A stretch of 64,000 nt of DNA from UMGS172 sp045546915. GTDB lineage: Bacteria > Bacillota > Clostridia > Oscillospirales > Acutalibacteraceae. The DNA lies in assembly GCA_045546915.1 (NCBI GenBank), contig JAZQDU010000012.1, positions 23,999 to 87,998 of the forward strand. Reading direction: 5' to 3'. This document shows, one piece after another, positions 1-9,006 of this stretch. The notes beneath the pieces were generated by a model. The model worked only from the letters and a program-made list of their open reading frames with translations. It made no database searches and was not told the origin of the DNA. The translations under genes were made by a program, and so were the position numbers. Position 1 is the first letter of the stretch. Each line of letters opens with the position of its first letter.

Positions 1-1605
1 AGTACTGTGGGTTAAAATATTCTTATTATATTCGGTAGCTTTACCTGAGCCGGCAGAATTTTGAATGATAATAGCAGCATAGCCCTTTTCCATCATAGAA
101 AGTGCTTTTTCAACAAATATCATACCGTTACCTTCGGCTGAGTATGGCGGGTTTAAAACAAAAGCATTCGCAGGGAATTTTTTATCTGTATCACCAAAGC
201 CATAATGTCCATCAAACTTTAAAGAGTCTCTGTTCAAAATGTTTGAGCTTCCATCGCCCATCATTATCATATTAAGAACTGCAAGCATGTAAACGTTTGA
301 CAAAATTTCCAAACCCAGCAACTGATTCGCTTTAATTTCAGCTTCTTTGATGGCTAATTTTTCGGGAGACTTAATAGTGTTCTTAGCGTCTATCAGCATT
401 TCATTCATAGCTGCAACCAATAGACCTGCTGAACCCGTTGCAAAATCCCATACATAAGATTCTTTATTGACTCTTGCGAGGCGACACAAAAGTGTTGAAA
501 CATATGGTGGCGTTAAAACAACATCATTTAATTGATCTTGTGTAAAACCTAACCATGAATACATTTCATTAAACAGTTTGCCTGTAAAATCTGTTGTTAA
601 ACCGATTTTGTAATAAATACCAAGATCATCAACAATCTTAATGAATACACGTTTTAACTGACTTTCGCCATTTTCTGCTTTGTTGATATTATCGGTAGTC
701 AATGTGTTTTGCAAAGTTCTTACAATCAAGTCTTTTTTATCTTTTGGGAGCTTTTTTGCATCAAGGAAGGACTCGATTTTTCTAATCATAATGTCGCCGT
801 CGGTATTATTTCTTTCTTCGGACGATTTCAAATCAGCTTTTGTAAGAGGATATACTTTATTGTCAACATCACCAAGTGTAGCCATAATAGAAGCGACAAC
901 AAGATATACGCGATCATTTTCACTAAGACCTCTCTCATTTTTGAAAATGTCATTATTGAGTTTAACAAGACTTGCCGTGATTTCTTGTTCTCTACGTTCT
1001 TTCAGTTTTTCAATTTCTTCTTGCGAGAGAGATAACTGCTTAATCTTATCAATAAAGTCAGAAAAATGTTCTTTCTTTAAGAAGGAAAGATCGGTATAGT
1101 CAGCAACTTTTTGACCAATACCAAAGTTACTTTTAGAAACATAATAAACGCCAATTTGATGTATAATTTTTCCGTCTGTGGCTTTATGTCCGGTAACACC
1201 GATAGCAATTACATCTGTATAACTTGTATAGTGCAATACAGCATTTGCATAGTGAACGGCACCATTTACAGCATAAGAGTTGATGTTGGTGAAATCAGGC
1301 TGGTTCTTTGCAGTTTTATTAGCAACATTACCCTCGTCGTCCAATTTAACGAGCTTATCTTTATATCCCTTATATTCAATTAGAATAGGATAATATTTGC
1401 CATCATTGGCTTTTAACAGTAATTTAGCGTCGGGTCTGTTGCCGCCTTTGCCGCCATTCTTTGAAAAATAGTCGTTGAGCGCTTGGTCTATCTCCGTATT
1501 TAATGATTCCTGCTCCAATTTATAATTAACCTTGTATGATTTCAGCCATCCGTTTACTAAATCGGCAATATTAGGCTCGATGGATTGAATTGTGTTTTTA
1601 GCCAT
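1..1605 (-). CDS. Restriction-modification protein: PD-(D/E)XK-like N-terminus fused to N6-adenine DNA methylase (partial, C-terminus off window)
   Basis: The reading frame is open from the ATG at 1605 to the window edge (535 codons seen). Residues near 58-79 read RPD followed about 18 residues later by IEYK, which is the PD-x(n)-ExK pattern of restriction nucleases. The middle part is helical. Near residue 383 is FATGSAGLL (SAM-binding motif I of the HsdM/N6 family) and near 484 NPPYS (catalytic motif IV). This architecture matches type IIG/BcgI-like fused restriction-modification enzymes, or an HsdM subunit with an extra nuclease-like domain. The start is preceded by GGGAGGAATAATAAA and lies 4 bases after the stop of the small XRE gene, so the two are co-transcribed. 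Specificity domains would be further left, outside the window. The methylase assignment is firm; nuclease activity is an inference from one motif. Confidence 0.85.
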   Translation of the reverse strand, partial: MAKNTIQSIEPNIADLVNGWLKSYKVNYKLEQESLNTEIDQALNDYFSKNGGKGGNRPDAKLLLKANDGKYYPILIEYKGYKDKLVKLDDEGNVANKTAKNQPDFTNINSYAVNGAVHYANAVLHYTSYTDVIAIGVTGHKATDGKIIHQIGVYYVSKSNFGIGQKVADYTDLSFLKKEHFSDFIDKIKQLSLSQEEIEKLKERREQEITASLVKLNNDIFKNERGLSENDRVYLVVASIMATLGDVDNKVYPLTKADLKSSEERNNTDGDIMIRKIESFLDAKKLPKDKKDLIVRTLQNTLTTDNINKAENGESQLKRVFIKIVDDLGIYYKIGLTTDFTGKLFNEMYSWLGFTQDQLNDVVLTPPYVSTLLCRLARVNKESYVWDFATGSAGLLVAAMNEMLIDAKNTIKSPEKLAIKEAEIKANQLLGLEILSNVYMLAVLNMIMMGDGSSNILNRDSLKFDGHYGFGDTDKKFPANAFVLNPPYSAEGNGMIFVEKALSMMEKGYAAIIIQNSAGSGKATEYNKNILTHST

Positions 1606-1609
1606 TTTA

Positions 1610-1807
1610 TTATTCCTCCCCAAATAATTCATCTAAGGTTTTGTTTAGTTTTTTGCAAATTTTTTTACATAGGTCGAGTGATGGATTGCCTCCACCTTTT
1701 TCTATGCAGTTTATCGTTTGTCGGGAGACTCCAACAGCGACTGCCAAATCCTCTTGCGATAAATCCAATTTAGCCCTTGCAGATTTCATATTTAGATTTT
1801 TCGCCAC
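1610..1807 (-). CDS. Small XRE-family HTH regulator, probable controller of the R-M gene
   Basis: This is a 65-residue, one-domain Cro/C1-type DNA-binding protein. The recognition region reads LSQEDLAVAVGVSRQTINCIE and the end is LDELFGEE, as in the YozG/C-protein group of tiny regulators. A longer frame begins with an ATG at 1816, but the Shine-Dalgarno AAAGGAG touches that codon. The GTG at 1807 sits 9 bases downstream of AGGAG and is the better start. It is the first gene of a two-gene operon with the DNA methylase. Small XRE proteins in this position commonly delay or balance expression of the modification and restriction activities; that role is inferred from context. Confidence 0.85.
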   Translation of the reverse strand: MAKNLNMKSARAKLDLSQEDLAVAVGVSRQTINCIEKGGGNPSLDLCKKICKKLNKTLDELFGEE

Positions 1808-1840
1808 CGTTATCATCTCCTTTCAAAATATTACGTTTTT

Positions 1841-1869
1841 ATTTTAGCAAAACCTCAACGTTATGTCAA
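1841..1869 (-). promoter_or_regulatory. Sigma-A promoter for the XRE/R-M operon
   Basis: On the minus strand TTGACA (1869-1864) is followed by a 17-base spacer and TAAAAT (1846-1841), about 30 bases upstream of the regulator. An imperfect palindrome, GTCGAATATACTTGAC (1881-1866), overlaps the -35 box and could be the binding site of the small regulator. Confidence 0.7.
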
Positions 1870-1923
1870 GTATATTCGACAAAAAGTAAAATATATATGA
1901 CATCACAAAATGCAAAAGACTAA

Positions 1924-1952
1924 GTATAAATTTCTTTTAATAACAAATAATA
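1924..1952 (+). promoter_or_regulatory. Possible sigma-G-type promoter of spoVT
   Basis: GTATA (1924-1928), 17 bases, then AATAATA (1946-1952) resembles the forespore sigma-G consensus GHATR-N18-CATnnTA with one mismatch in the -10. In Bacillus subtilis spoVT is a sigma-G gene. No good sigma-A promoter is seen here. The AT-rich context makes chance matches likely. Confidence 0.35.
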
Positions 1953-1987
1953 GTATCACGATTTGAAATTAAAGGAGATTTGTATAT

Positions 1988-2530
1988 ATGAAAGCTACAG
2001 GAATAGTTCGTAGAATAGACGACCTTGGTCGTGTGGTTATTCCGAAAGAGATTAGACGTGTTTTGCGCATTCGCGATGGAGACCCGCTTGAAATTTATAC
2101 GGCAGGTGATGGCGAGGTTATCTTCAAAAAATACTCTCCCATTGGGGAACTTTCACCCACTGCCGTGCAGTATGCCGAGGCAATGATTAAGCATACTTCG
2201 AGTCCCGTTATCATTTGCGACCGCGACCATTGTGTAGCTGCCGCAGGTATCTCAAAACGAGAGGTTTTGGAGCGTAGAGTTTCACACGCATTGGAAGAAC
2301 TTATAGAGTCAAGGGCTACCTATATTTACGGTTCTGATGACCGCGAGCCTTTACAGGCACTTGAGGGCTTTGACCGCAAAGCGTCGGTTGTTGTGCCTAT
2401 TTTGAGCGCAGGCGACATCACAGGCGCTGTGGTTATGCTTTTAAGTGACGAAATGGGTGTTCCTACCGAGACCGATATTAAACTCAGCAAGGTTGCCGCC
2501 GCATTTCTAGGCAAGCAAATGGAAGAATAG
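1988..2530 (+). CDS. spoVT: Stage V sporulation protein T, AbrB/GAF transcription regulator
   Basis: The 180-residue protein starts MKATGIVRRIDDLGRVVIPK, the swapped-hairpin AbrB DNA-binding domain (residues 1-50). It is followed by a GAF-like domain (about 55-178) containing VIICDRDHCVAAAG and SVVVPILSAGDITGAVV. The length and both halves match SpoVT, the forespore regulator that tunes late sigma-G genes and spore coat and germination properties. The start has AAAGGAG 9 bases upstream. It is transcribed alone, facing away from the R-M genes; the next gene has its own consensus promoter. This gene is the best evidence that the organism forms endospores. Confidence 0.95.
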   Translation: MKATGIVRRIDDLGRVVIPKEIRRVLRIRDGDPLEIYTAGDGEVIFKKYSPIGELSPTAVQYAEAMIKHTSSPVIICDRDHCVAAAGISKREVLERRVSHALEELIESRATYIYGSDDREPLQALEGFDRKASVVVPILSAGDITGAVVMLLSDEMGVPTETDIKLSKVAAAFLGKQMEE

Positions 2531-2550
2531 TTTTTTAACTTTTGCCGATA

Positions 2551-2579
2551 TTGACACTAAAAAAAGTTAGAGTTATAAT
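2551..2579 (+). promoter_or_regulatory. Consensus sigma-A promoter
   Basis: TTGACA (2551-2556), 17-base spacer, TATAAT (2574-2579): a perfect vegetative promoter 28 bases before the GTG of the hydrolase gene. Confidence 0.85.
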
Positions 2580-2606
2580 GTTAAAAGTGATTTCTGACTT
2601 TGGCTG

Positions 2607-3551
2607 GTGAAAATATTGGCAATTATTTTAATTATAATAGGCTTATTTGTTTGCTTTGCGCTTGGCGGATTGATTTGGGCTTTTTGTACTGCGTTTGTAA
2701 GGCGCAAACATAGTCCTAAAAAAGACGCTGTAACAAGCGGAATAGTTGAGGCGCTAAAGCCTTATGCTGAGGACATTAAAAACGGTATGGCTTATGCCGA
2801 GTCGCTAAAGCCTACACAGGTGTTTACTAAGTCTTATGACGGGTTAAAACTTGCCGCAAGGCTTTACGGCGGTGAAAAAAATGCTACGATTATAACCTTT
2901 CATGGTTATCGTTCACCCAGTTTGCGTGATTATTCTTGCGCTATAAAAATGTATAGGGATATGGGTTTTAATGTGTTGCTGATTGACCACAGAAGTCATG
3001 GTAACAGCGAAGGAAAACTTATAACTTATGGCATAAAAGAGCGTTTTGACGCTAAAACCTGGGTTGAATTTATTGTCGACCGTTTTGGCTTAAACCATGA
3101 GGTGTTTTTAAGCGGGATTTCTATGGGCGCTGCAACTGTAATGATGGCGTCGGATGTAGGCCTGCCTCAAAACGTCAAGGGCATTGTCGCCGACAGCGGG
3201 TATTCTTCACCCATTGATATTATAGGCAACGTTGCTGAGAATACGTTTCACATAAGCCGAAAAATAGCCATTGGAATATTAGAGCCCATGTGCAAGGTTT
3301 TTGGTGGGTTTAGTTTGTATGAAACTTCGGCTTTAAAAGCACTTGAGAATAACACTATTCCCATGATGTTTATTCACGGAAAAGCCGATAGTTTAGTGCC
3401 GTATGAGATGTCGGTTGAGTGTTATAACACCACGAAATCCAAGAAAGAACTTGTTCTTGTTGATGGCGCCGAACACGGTTGCGGATATATGGAAGATAAG
3501 AAAAATCTTGAAGAAAAATTAAAACGTTTTTTCGATTCGTGCAGAGAATAA
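2607..3551 (+). CDS. Membrane-anchored alpha/beta hydrolase
   Basis: The 314-residue protein has one N-terminal hydrophobic helix (residues 1-30), which probably anchors it in the membrane. An alpha/beta-hydrolase fold follows. FHGYRSPS (about residue 96) supplies the oxyanion region, SGISMGAAT holds the nucleophile serine (GxSxG), MFIHGKADSLVP gives the acid and GAEHGCG the histidine, so the catalytic triad is complete. It resembles the YqkD/BEM46-like serine hydrolases with an N-terminal anchor. The substrate is unknown. The start codon is GTG with only a weak ribosome site, but the upstream promoter is strong. A bidirectional terminator follows the stop. Confidence 0.85.
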   Translation: MKILAIILIIIGLFVCFALGGLIWAFCTAFVRRKHSPKKDAVTSGIVEALKPYAEDIKNGMAYAESLKPTQVFTKSYDGLKLAARLYGGEKNATIITFHGYRSPSLRDYSCAIKMYRDMGFNVLLIDHRSHGNSEGKLITYGIKERFDAKTWVEFIVDRFGLNHEVFLSGISMGAATVMMASDVGLPQNVKGIVADSGYSSPIDIIGNVAENTFHISRKIAIGILEPMCKVFGGFSLYETSALKALENNTIPMMFIHGKADSLVPYEMSVECYNTTKSKKELVLVDGAEHGCGYMEDKKNLEEKLKRFFDSCRE

Positions 3552-3553
3552 TA

Positions 3554-3584
3554 AAAACCGAACGTCTGAAAGACGTTCGGTTTT
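3554..3584. terminator. Bidirectional rho-independent terminator
   Basis: A 14-bp perfect stem, AAAACCGAACGTCT, loop GAA, then its complement, with T runs on both strands. It lies between convergent genes ending at 3551 (plus) and 3588 (minus) and can serve both. Confidence 0.9.
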
Positions 3585-3587
3585 ATT

Positions 3588-4859
3588 TTATATATTGTCG
3601 ATAAGGCCTTCTTTTAACATTCGTTCTGCCGCAAGCATTATGCCGACTTTTGCGCTGTGGAAGTTAAGTCCGCCTTGCATCCAAACTGCAAAAGGTTCTC
3701 TTAATGGTGCATCGGCCGAAAGTTCAATCGAGGCTCCCAGCGTAAAAGCACCTGCCGCCATTATAACCTGGCTGTCGTATCCCGGCATATCGTCGGGAAC
3801 GGGTGAGGCAAAGGAATCAATGGGTGAACCACTTTGCAAACCTTGGCAAAAGGCTATAAGACCTTCGGGCGTTCCCAACTTAACTGTTTGGATAATATCG
3901 GCACGTTTTTCATTAAATGATGGGGTTACATTAAAGCCCAATTCTGAAAAAAGTGCTGCGGTAAACACCGCGGTTTTTAACGCTTCACCAACAACGTGAG
4001 GCGCGCTGAAAAGCCCCATATAAAGTTCTCTTGTGTGGCCTAACGAAGCACCGACCTCGGTACCAACACCGGGCGCAGTCAAACGATAACCGCATTTTTC
4101 AACAAGGTGCGCTTTACCGGCTATATAACCGCCGGTGGGTGCGATTCCGCCACCCGGATTTTTAATAAGTGAGCCTGCTATAAGGTCAGCACCGACCTCG
4201 GTCGGCTCTTTGGTTTCAACAAATTCACCGTAACAGTTGTCAACCATAACAACAGTTTCGGGTGATATTTTTTTTGCCAATTTTGCCATTTCACCGATTT
4301 TTTCGACCGAAAGGCTTGGCCTTAAACTGTAACCTCTTGAACGCTGAATATATGCTACGGCATATTTTTTTGATTTTAATTTTTGCTCGATTTCAACCAT
4401 ATCGGGTGTGCCGTCAGGTCTTAAATCAACCTGTTCGTAATTTACGCCAAAATCTTTTAAAGAGCCATCAACATGGCCGTCTATACCCAGTACTCCGATA
4501 AGCGTGTCATAAGGCCTGCCGGTAAGGCAAAGCATGGTGTCACCGGGACGCAATATGCCAAACAGGGCTACTGTTAAAGTGTGTGTGCCCGATGCAAAAC
4601 TGTGGCGAAAAATTGAACTTTCGGCACCCATGCAATCGGCAAAAACCTGTTCCAATGTATCACGACCTCGGTCGTTATAACCGTAGCCTGTTGATGCCGC
4701 AAAGTGTGATTCCGAAACACCGTTTTTAATAAATGCATTTAGAACTTTTTGTTGGTTGAACTCGGTCACTTCGTCTATGTAATCAAAAGCATCAGCCGAA
4801 TTTTTAAGAGCATTTTGTGCTTTAAGGTTTAACCTTTCGTCAATTTCAAAAAAATTCAT
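3588..4859 (-). CDS. Methionine gamma-lyase-like PLP protein (YnbB / aluminium-resistance family)
   Basis: The 423-residue protein belongs to the PLP-dependent Met_gamma_lyase family historically named aluminium resistance protein. Recognisable stretches are STGYGYNDRGRDTLEQVF, SFASGTHTLTVALFG, MVDNCYGEFVETKEP (cofactor aspartate) and AGSLIKNPGGG with the Schiff-base lysine near residue 233. Length is normal. It is the last gene of the operon starting at murD and its ATG overlaps the stop of the acetyltransferase gene by 4 bases. The in vivo substrate of the family is not established; a role in sulfur amino-acid breakdown is inferred from the fold. Confidence 0.9.
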   Translation of the reverse strand: MNFFEIDERLNLKAQNALKNSADAFDYIDEVTEFNQQKVLNAFIKNGVSESHFAASTGYGYNDRGRDTLEQVFADCMGAESSIFRHSFASGTHTLTVALFGILRPGDTMLCLTGRPYDTLIGVLGIDGHVDGSLKDFGVNYEQVDLRPDGTPDMVEIEQKLKSKKYAVAYIQRSRGYSLRPSLSVEKIGEMAKLAKKISPETVVMVDNCYGEFVETKEPTEVGADLIAGSLIKNPGGGIAPTGGYIAGKAHLVEKCGYRLTAPGVGTEVGASLGHTRELYMGLFSAPHVVGEALKTAVFTAALFSELGFNVTPSFNEKRADIIQTVKLGTPEGLIAFCQGLQSGSPIDSFASPVPDDMPGYDSQVIMAAGAFTLGASIELSADAPLREPFAVWMQGGLNFHSAKVGIMLAAERMLKEGLIDNI

Positions 4860-5575
4860 TTTTGTTCACTTCCGTATCTTAACACCGCATATTCTGAGTC
4901 TAAGACAAACCCGCATTTTTTGTAAAAGGGCACGTTTTTGTCCGACGAGGCGGCATAAATTTTGCAGTTTTTATATTTTGTTTTTATGGCTGTTACAAGT
5001 CCTACAACAGCATTTTTACCAAGGTTTTGTCCGCGAAAATCTTTCTCTACGGCAACACCTGTAATAAGTGAAGCATCTTTAGTCATAAATCCACATACCG
5101 CAACGGCTTTTTCGCAAAGAGAATACTCGGCTGAGTTGTGGTTAAATCTTAAACAAAAATCGGGATACCAAAACTCGAAAGGCGGTAGTTCTATATCACC
5201 GTCAGACCCTATTTTTAAAGCATTATAAACGTCGCTTATTTTAGCGTGAACAAATGTACCGTTAATCTCATTTTCAAGACGCATAATATGGCACTTTGTT
5301 TTTGCTTTAGGATTTAGATGGTCTGCAATATCGCTTTCGCAAAAAACCTCGGCGTTTAAAAGCGAAAAAAAGCCATCAAGTTCTTGAAAATCAGCATGTT
5401 TTGTGGCAGAAAGCGAAAAGCCTGACTCAAATCCGCCAAAAAATGCTGTTATTTGTCCATTGGTTTCTTGAACGAGCATTTCGGTTTGGTCGCCGTAGGT
5501 GTTAAATAACGCTGAAACTCTGACTGCCGAAAGACCGTAAAAATCTTTTAAGGGGGAACAAACTTGTTTTATCAT
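4856..5575 (-). CDS. GNAT-family N-acetyltransferase
   Basis: This 239-residue protein has a C-terminal GNAT domain. VAVEKDFRGQNLGKNAVVGL (about residues 172-191) is the acetyl-CoA pyrophosphate-binding motif A, and VPFYKKCGFVLDSEY (about 212-226) is motif B. The N-terminal 100 residues are less conserved and may form a second, degenerate acetyltransferase lobe. The substrate cannot be told from sequence. It overlaps the next gene by 4 bases and directly abuts the upstream M42 peptidase, so it is translationally coupled within the murD operon. Confidence 0.85.
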   Translation of the reverse strand: MIKQVCSPLKDFYGLSAVRVSALFNTYGDQTEMLVQETNGQITAFFGGFESGFSLSATKHADFQELDGFFSLLNAEVFCESDIADHLNPKAKTKCHIMRLENEINGTFVHAKISDVYNALKIGSDGDIELPPFEFWYPDFCLRFNHNSAEYSLCEKAVAVCGFMTKDASLITGVAVEKDFRGQNLGKNAVVGLVTAIKTKYKNCKIYAASSDKNVPFYKKCGFVLDSEYAVLRYGSEQK

Positions 5576-6592
5576 TTAAAGTTCCCCTGAGGCTGCTTTT
5601 TTGATTATTGCTTCGGCTAAAAGACGTTGCGAGTTTATGTCGTTTACCGAGGCAGTGCATGACGGAGAATGAATATATCGGCAGGGAATTGACAGTGCGG
5701 CGGTTTTTACGCCATTACGACTTGTGTGAATGCCCGCTGCGTTGTTGCCGCCTGCTACGGCACGTTTTACCTGATATTTTATACCGTTTTCTTCAGCCGT
5801 TTTAAGGGTGCTTTTAAAAAGTTCGCGGTCATATACCGTGCCTTTATCCATAAACGATACAACCACACCGCCGTCAAGATTGCAAACGGTGTTTTCTGCG
5901 GCAACGCCTCTTATGTCGGCGGCAGTCGTGGCCTCCAGTACAAAGGCGAAATCGGGCTCAACACCGAACGCCGCTGTTCTGGCACCTGCTCCGACCTCTT
6001 CCAAAACGCTGAATGAAGCGTAAAAATCATATTCAGCATCGGAGTTTATCAAATCAATTAAAACAGCACAACCAACGCGGTCGTCGAGCGCTTTTGATAC
6101 AATATAATTACCGGCTTGTGTATATTCACCGTTAATTACAGCCACATCGCCTAAAGAAACATACTGCAACGCGTCGTCTTTATCCTTTGCACCGATATCA
6201 ATACAAAGCGAATTTGTATCGGGCAAGCATTTCTTCTCGTCACCGCTTAAAAGGTGAATTGGTTTTGAACAAATAACGCCGTTTATTTTGTCGTTAACGG
6301 TTACTTTTTGCGACAACATTACCGAAGTCTCAATACCGCCGACAGTAGCAAATTTCAAGAAACCGTCGGCTGTTACATCGGTAATAATCAGACCTACTTC
6401 GTCCATATGAGCGTCAGCCATAACGCGTTTTAAGGCTCTTTTTTTGCCTTTTTTAAAGGCAATTATATTACCTAACGCATCAACTTGTATATCTGCATTA
6501 CCTTTAATTTTTTCAATTATATATTGTCTTACTCTTTCTTCTCTGCCCGAAACACCGTTCAGAGAACAAAGGTCTTTTAGTATTTGTTCCAT
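5576..6592 (-). CDS. M42 family metallo-aminopeptidase (first copy)
   Basis: The 338-residue protein is an M42 cobalt/zinc peptidase (glutamyl or deblocking aminopeptidase, tetrahedral aminopeptidase family). The expected metal and catalytic residues are present: DAHMDEVG (His and Glu), KALDDRVG (bridging Asp), LEEVGAGA (Glu pair), VLEATTAAD and RYIHSPSC (His). It is a paralogue of the gene just upstream, separated by 2 bases. Such enzymes are cytoplasmic, self-assemble into large complexes and finish peptide degradation. Family membership is certain; specificity is not. Confidence 0.9.
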   Translation of the reverse strand: MEQILKDLCSLNGVSGREERVRQYIIEKIKGNADIQVDALGNIIAFKKGKKRALKRVMADAHMDEVGLIITDVTADGFLKFATVGGIETSVMLSQKVTVNDKINGVICSKPIHLLSGDEKKCLPDTNSLCIDIGAKDKDDALQYVSLGDVAVINGEYTQAGNYIVSKALDDRVGCAVLIDLINSDAEYDFYASFSVLEEVGAGARTAAFGVEPDFAFVLEATTAADIRGVAAENTVCNLDGGVVVSFMDKGTVYDRELFKSTLKTAEENGIKYQVKRAVAGGNNAAGIHTSRNGVKTAALSIPCRYIHSPSCTASVNDINSQRLLAEAIIKKAASGEL

Positions 6593-6594
6593 TG

Positions 6595-7572
6595 TTAAAG
6601 TTCCTTTACAAAACCTGCAATTATTTCGGCAACCGATTTTATGTCGTTTAAATCTACAACCTCAACGGGTGTATGCATATTGCGAAGCGGTATCGACAAA
6701 AGGGCGGTTTTAACACCTGTCTTGCTGAGTGTAATATGGTCGGCATCGGTTGATGTTCTGCCGCCCATAATTTCCATTTGATGTTTTATATTTTGTGCTT
6801 TTGCAACTTTTTTAAGTGTTTCGGTCGCTTCGTGTGATAAAAGAGGGGATACTCCTATCATGGCACCGTCGCCCAAATTACCACATTCTAAAACGCCCGG
6901 TTGATTTCCGAATGAAACGTCAACGACTATTGCATACGAAGGCTCAATTCCAAAGGTTGCAGTTTTAGCACCTGCACCGCCGGTTTCTTCTTGGTCGCTC
7001 AGTAAAACGGTTATGTTTTTAGAAATATTTTCCTGTTTTAACATTTCAGCGGCAAGTAAAACTGCGGCAACACCTGCTCGGTTATCGAGCGATTTTGCAG
7101 TAACTCTGTTGTTTTTAAGTTGGTTGAAATCGCATGTGAAACTTACATGGTCGCCAATCGATATAATTTTTTCAGCCGAATTTCCAAGACCGGTATCAAT
7201 ATAAATGTTGTCAAAAGACGGGGCTTCGGCTCCGTCTTTTTTCAGGTGGGGAGGGGTACTGCAAACAACACCTAAAACCGTTTCGTTGCCGTGGATTTTC
7301 ACTCTCATTCCGGCTAACATTTTTGCGTCTACACCGCCAATGGGTGCTACTTTTAAAAAGCCGTTTTCAATATCGGTTACAATAAGCCCTATTTCATCAA
7401 TGTGTGCCTCTATCAGTACCGTTTCGGCGGTTTTATCTCCAAACGAGGCAATAAGGCTTGTGCCGTGTTTTGAGACGGTGCAAAATTTATTTAAAAAATC
7501 TTCGGCGGTATTTATTGCTTCATTTGTGCCGTTAGATTCACAAAGTTGTTTTAAAAAAACCTTTAAATCCAT
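6595..7572 (-). CDS. M42 family metallo-aminopeptidase (second copy)
   Basis: A second M42 peptidase of about 325 residues, clearly related to its neighbour. Ligand motifs are EAHIDEIG, KSLDNRAG, DQEETGGAGA, VVDVSFG and LRNMHTP. The open frame extends to 7587, overlapping the murD stop, but the ATG at 7572 has GGAG six bases upstream and is the better start. The tandem pair inside a murD operon suggests that peptide recycling and cell-wall precursor synthesis are expressed together. The two copies differ around the third metal ligand (VLEATTAAD versus VVDVSFG), so they may differ in specificity. Confidence 0.9.
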   Translation of the reverse strand: MDLKVFLKQLCESNGTNEAINTAEDFLNKFCTVSKHGTSLIASFGDKTAETVLIEAHIDEIGLIVTDIENGFLKVAPIGGVDAKMLAGMRVKIHGNETVLGVVCSTPPHLKKDGAEAPSFDNIYIDTGLGNSAEKIISIGDHVSFTCDFNQLKNNRVTAKSLDNRAGVAAVLLAAEMLKQENISKNITVLLSDQEETGGAGAKTATFGIEPSYAIVVDVSFGNQPGVLECGNLGDGAMIGVSPLLSHEATETLKKVAKAQNIKHQMEIMGGRTSTDADHITLSKTGVKTALLSIPLRNMHTPVEVVDLNDIKSVAEIIAGFVKEL

Positions 7573-7583
7573 CTTAAACTCCA

Positions 7584-8966
7584 TCAAAGTTTGTTTACAA
7601 GTTCTTTAAAATGACGGCCGCGTGCCACAAAATTTGGGTAAGCATCAAAACTGGCACAAGCGGGGCTTAACGCGACAATGTCACCCGGTAAGGCGAGTTC
7701 GTGTGCTACCATAACGGCCTCGTTGTAGTTATTTACTTTTATTATCTGCGGATTACCCTGTTTATAGTCGGGGTCGGCTTTTATTGCAGTTTCAATTTTA
7801 TCGCTTGTAGGTCCGCATAAAATAAGCGTTTTAACCTTTTCGGTAACATACGGAGCCATAGGCTCAAAGGGTATGTGTTTATCGTATCCGCCGGCAAGTA
7901 AAATAATTTTTTGGTTAAACGCTTTAAGACCGGCAATTGTTCTTGTGGGGCTCGAAGCAATCGAATCGTTATAATATTTTACACCGTCAACTTCGCGTAC
8001 AAATTCAATCCGGTGTTCAACACCCTTAAAGTCGTGTGCAACTTTTACAATGCTGTCGGCACCAACATAACCCCAAACGGCCGAAATGGCGGCGAGGTAG
8101 TTTTCAACATTATGGTCACCGAGAATGGCGATATCATCTTTGTGACAAATGGGTACCGAAATGCCTCGATACGAAAGGTTAAGATATCCGTCAGAACCCA
8201 ACCAAGCACCGCTTTTAACCTTCTCTTTCATAGAAAACTGCATTTTCTGACCGCGGACATCGGTTGCAAAACCTGCGGTAATATCATTGTCAAGATTTAA
8301 AACAGTTCTTGAAAAAGCGTTTTGATGTAAAAGAATGTTTTTCTTAGCACCGATGTACTCATCCATATCCTTATGAACGTCAAGATGGTTGGGTGCTACA
8401 TTGGTAACAACGGCGACATCGGGGCCTTTACGCATAGAAATAAGTTGGAAAGAGGAGAGTTCAACCACAACAAAATCGTCGGCTGTAATATTTTCAATTT
8501 CAGGAAGTAGGGGAGTTCCTATATTACCGCCAACAAAAACGTTTTTGCCTTCGGCTTTAAGCATTTCGGAGATAAGCGTTGTTGTTGTTGTTTTTCCGTC
8601 AGAACCGGTTACGGCAAAAATTGTGGCAGGACAAAGGTCAAAGAAAACCTCCATTTCGCTTGTGACGGCAATGCCGTTGGCACGTGCTTTGCTCAGTTCC
8701 GGCAGGTCGAAATGCATACCGGGAGTGCGGAAGATTATGTCAACCTCAAGGTCCTTCAAATAATCTTCGCCAAGACGAAGTGTAGCACCCTTTTCTTCAA
8801 GTTGACCGGCAATATCTCCAAGTTGCTCTCTCGTTCTTCGGTCACAGGCGTATACTCTGGCACCTCGCTCTAAAAATTTATAAATAAGCGGGGTGTTGCT
8901 AACACCAATTCCGCACATGGCGATTTTCTTTCCGTTTATATGTTCAAAAAACTGTTTGCAATCCAT
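7584..8966 (-). CDS. murD: UDP-N-acetylmuramoyl-L-alanine--D-glutamate ligase MurD
   Basis: The 460-residue protein adds D-glutamate to UDP-MurNAc-L-alanine in cytoplasmic peptidoglycan synthesis. The N-terminal Rossmann-like domain has CGIGVSNTPL. The central ATPase has the P-loop VTGSDGKTTTT (about residue 115) and NHLDVHKDMDEY. The C-terminal domain has YYNDSIASSPTRT and ALSPACASFDAYPNF, the MurD signature. The length is normal. It is not in a dcw cluster; instead it heads an operon of two M42 peptidases, a GNAT and a Met-gamma-lyase-like enzyme, behind a good sigma-A promoter. Confidence 0.95.
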   Translation of the reverse strand: MDCKQFFEHINGKKIAMCGIGVSNTPLIYKFLERGARVYACDRRTREQLGDIAGQLEEKGATLRLGEDYLKDLEVDIIFRTPGMHFDLPELSKARANGIAVTSEMEVFFDLCPATIFAVTGSDGKTTTTTLISEMLKAEGKNVFVGGNIGTPLLPEIENITADDFVVVELSSFQLISMRKGPDVAVVTNVAPNHLDVHKDMDEYIGAKKNILLHQNAFSRTVLNLDNDITAGFATDVRGQKMQFSMKEKVKSGAWLGSDGYLNLSYRGISVPICHKDDIAILGDHNVENYLAAISAVWGYVGADSIVKVAHDFKGVEHRIEFVREVDGVKYYNDSIASSPTRTIAGLKAFNQKIILLAGGYDKHIPFEPMAPYVTEKVKTLILCGPTSDKIETAIKADPDYKQGNPQIIKVNNYNEAVMVAHELALPGDIVALSPACASFDAYPNFVARGRHFKELVNKL

Positions 8967-9006
8967 AAGTCAGCCTCTTTCTAAGTAAAAAGTTATTATC
9001 TATTTT

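Noticed and set aside
680..1383. Plus-strand open frames of 90-139 codons
   Set aside because: They lie wholly antisense to the methylase gene, whose minus-strand frame is continuous and has clear family motifs.
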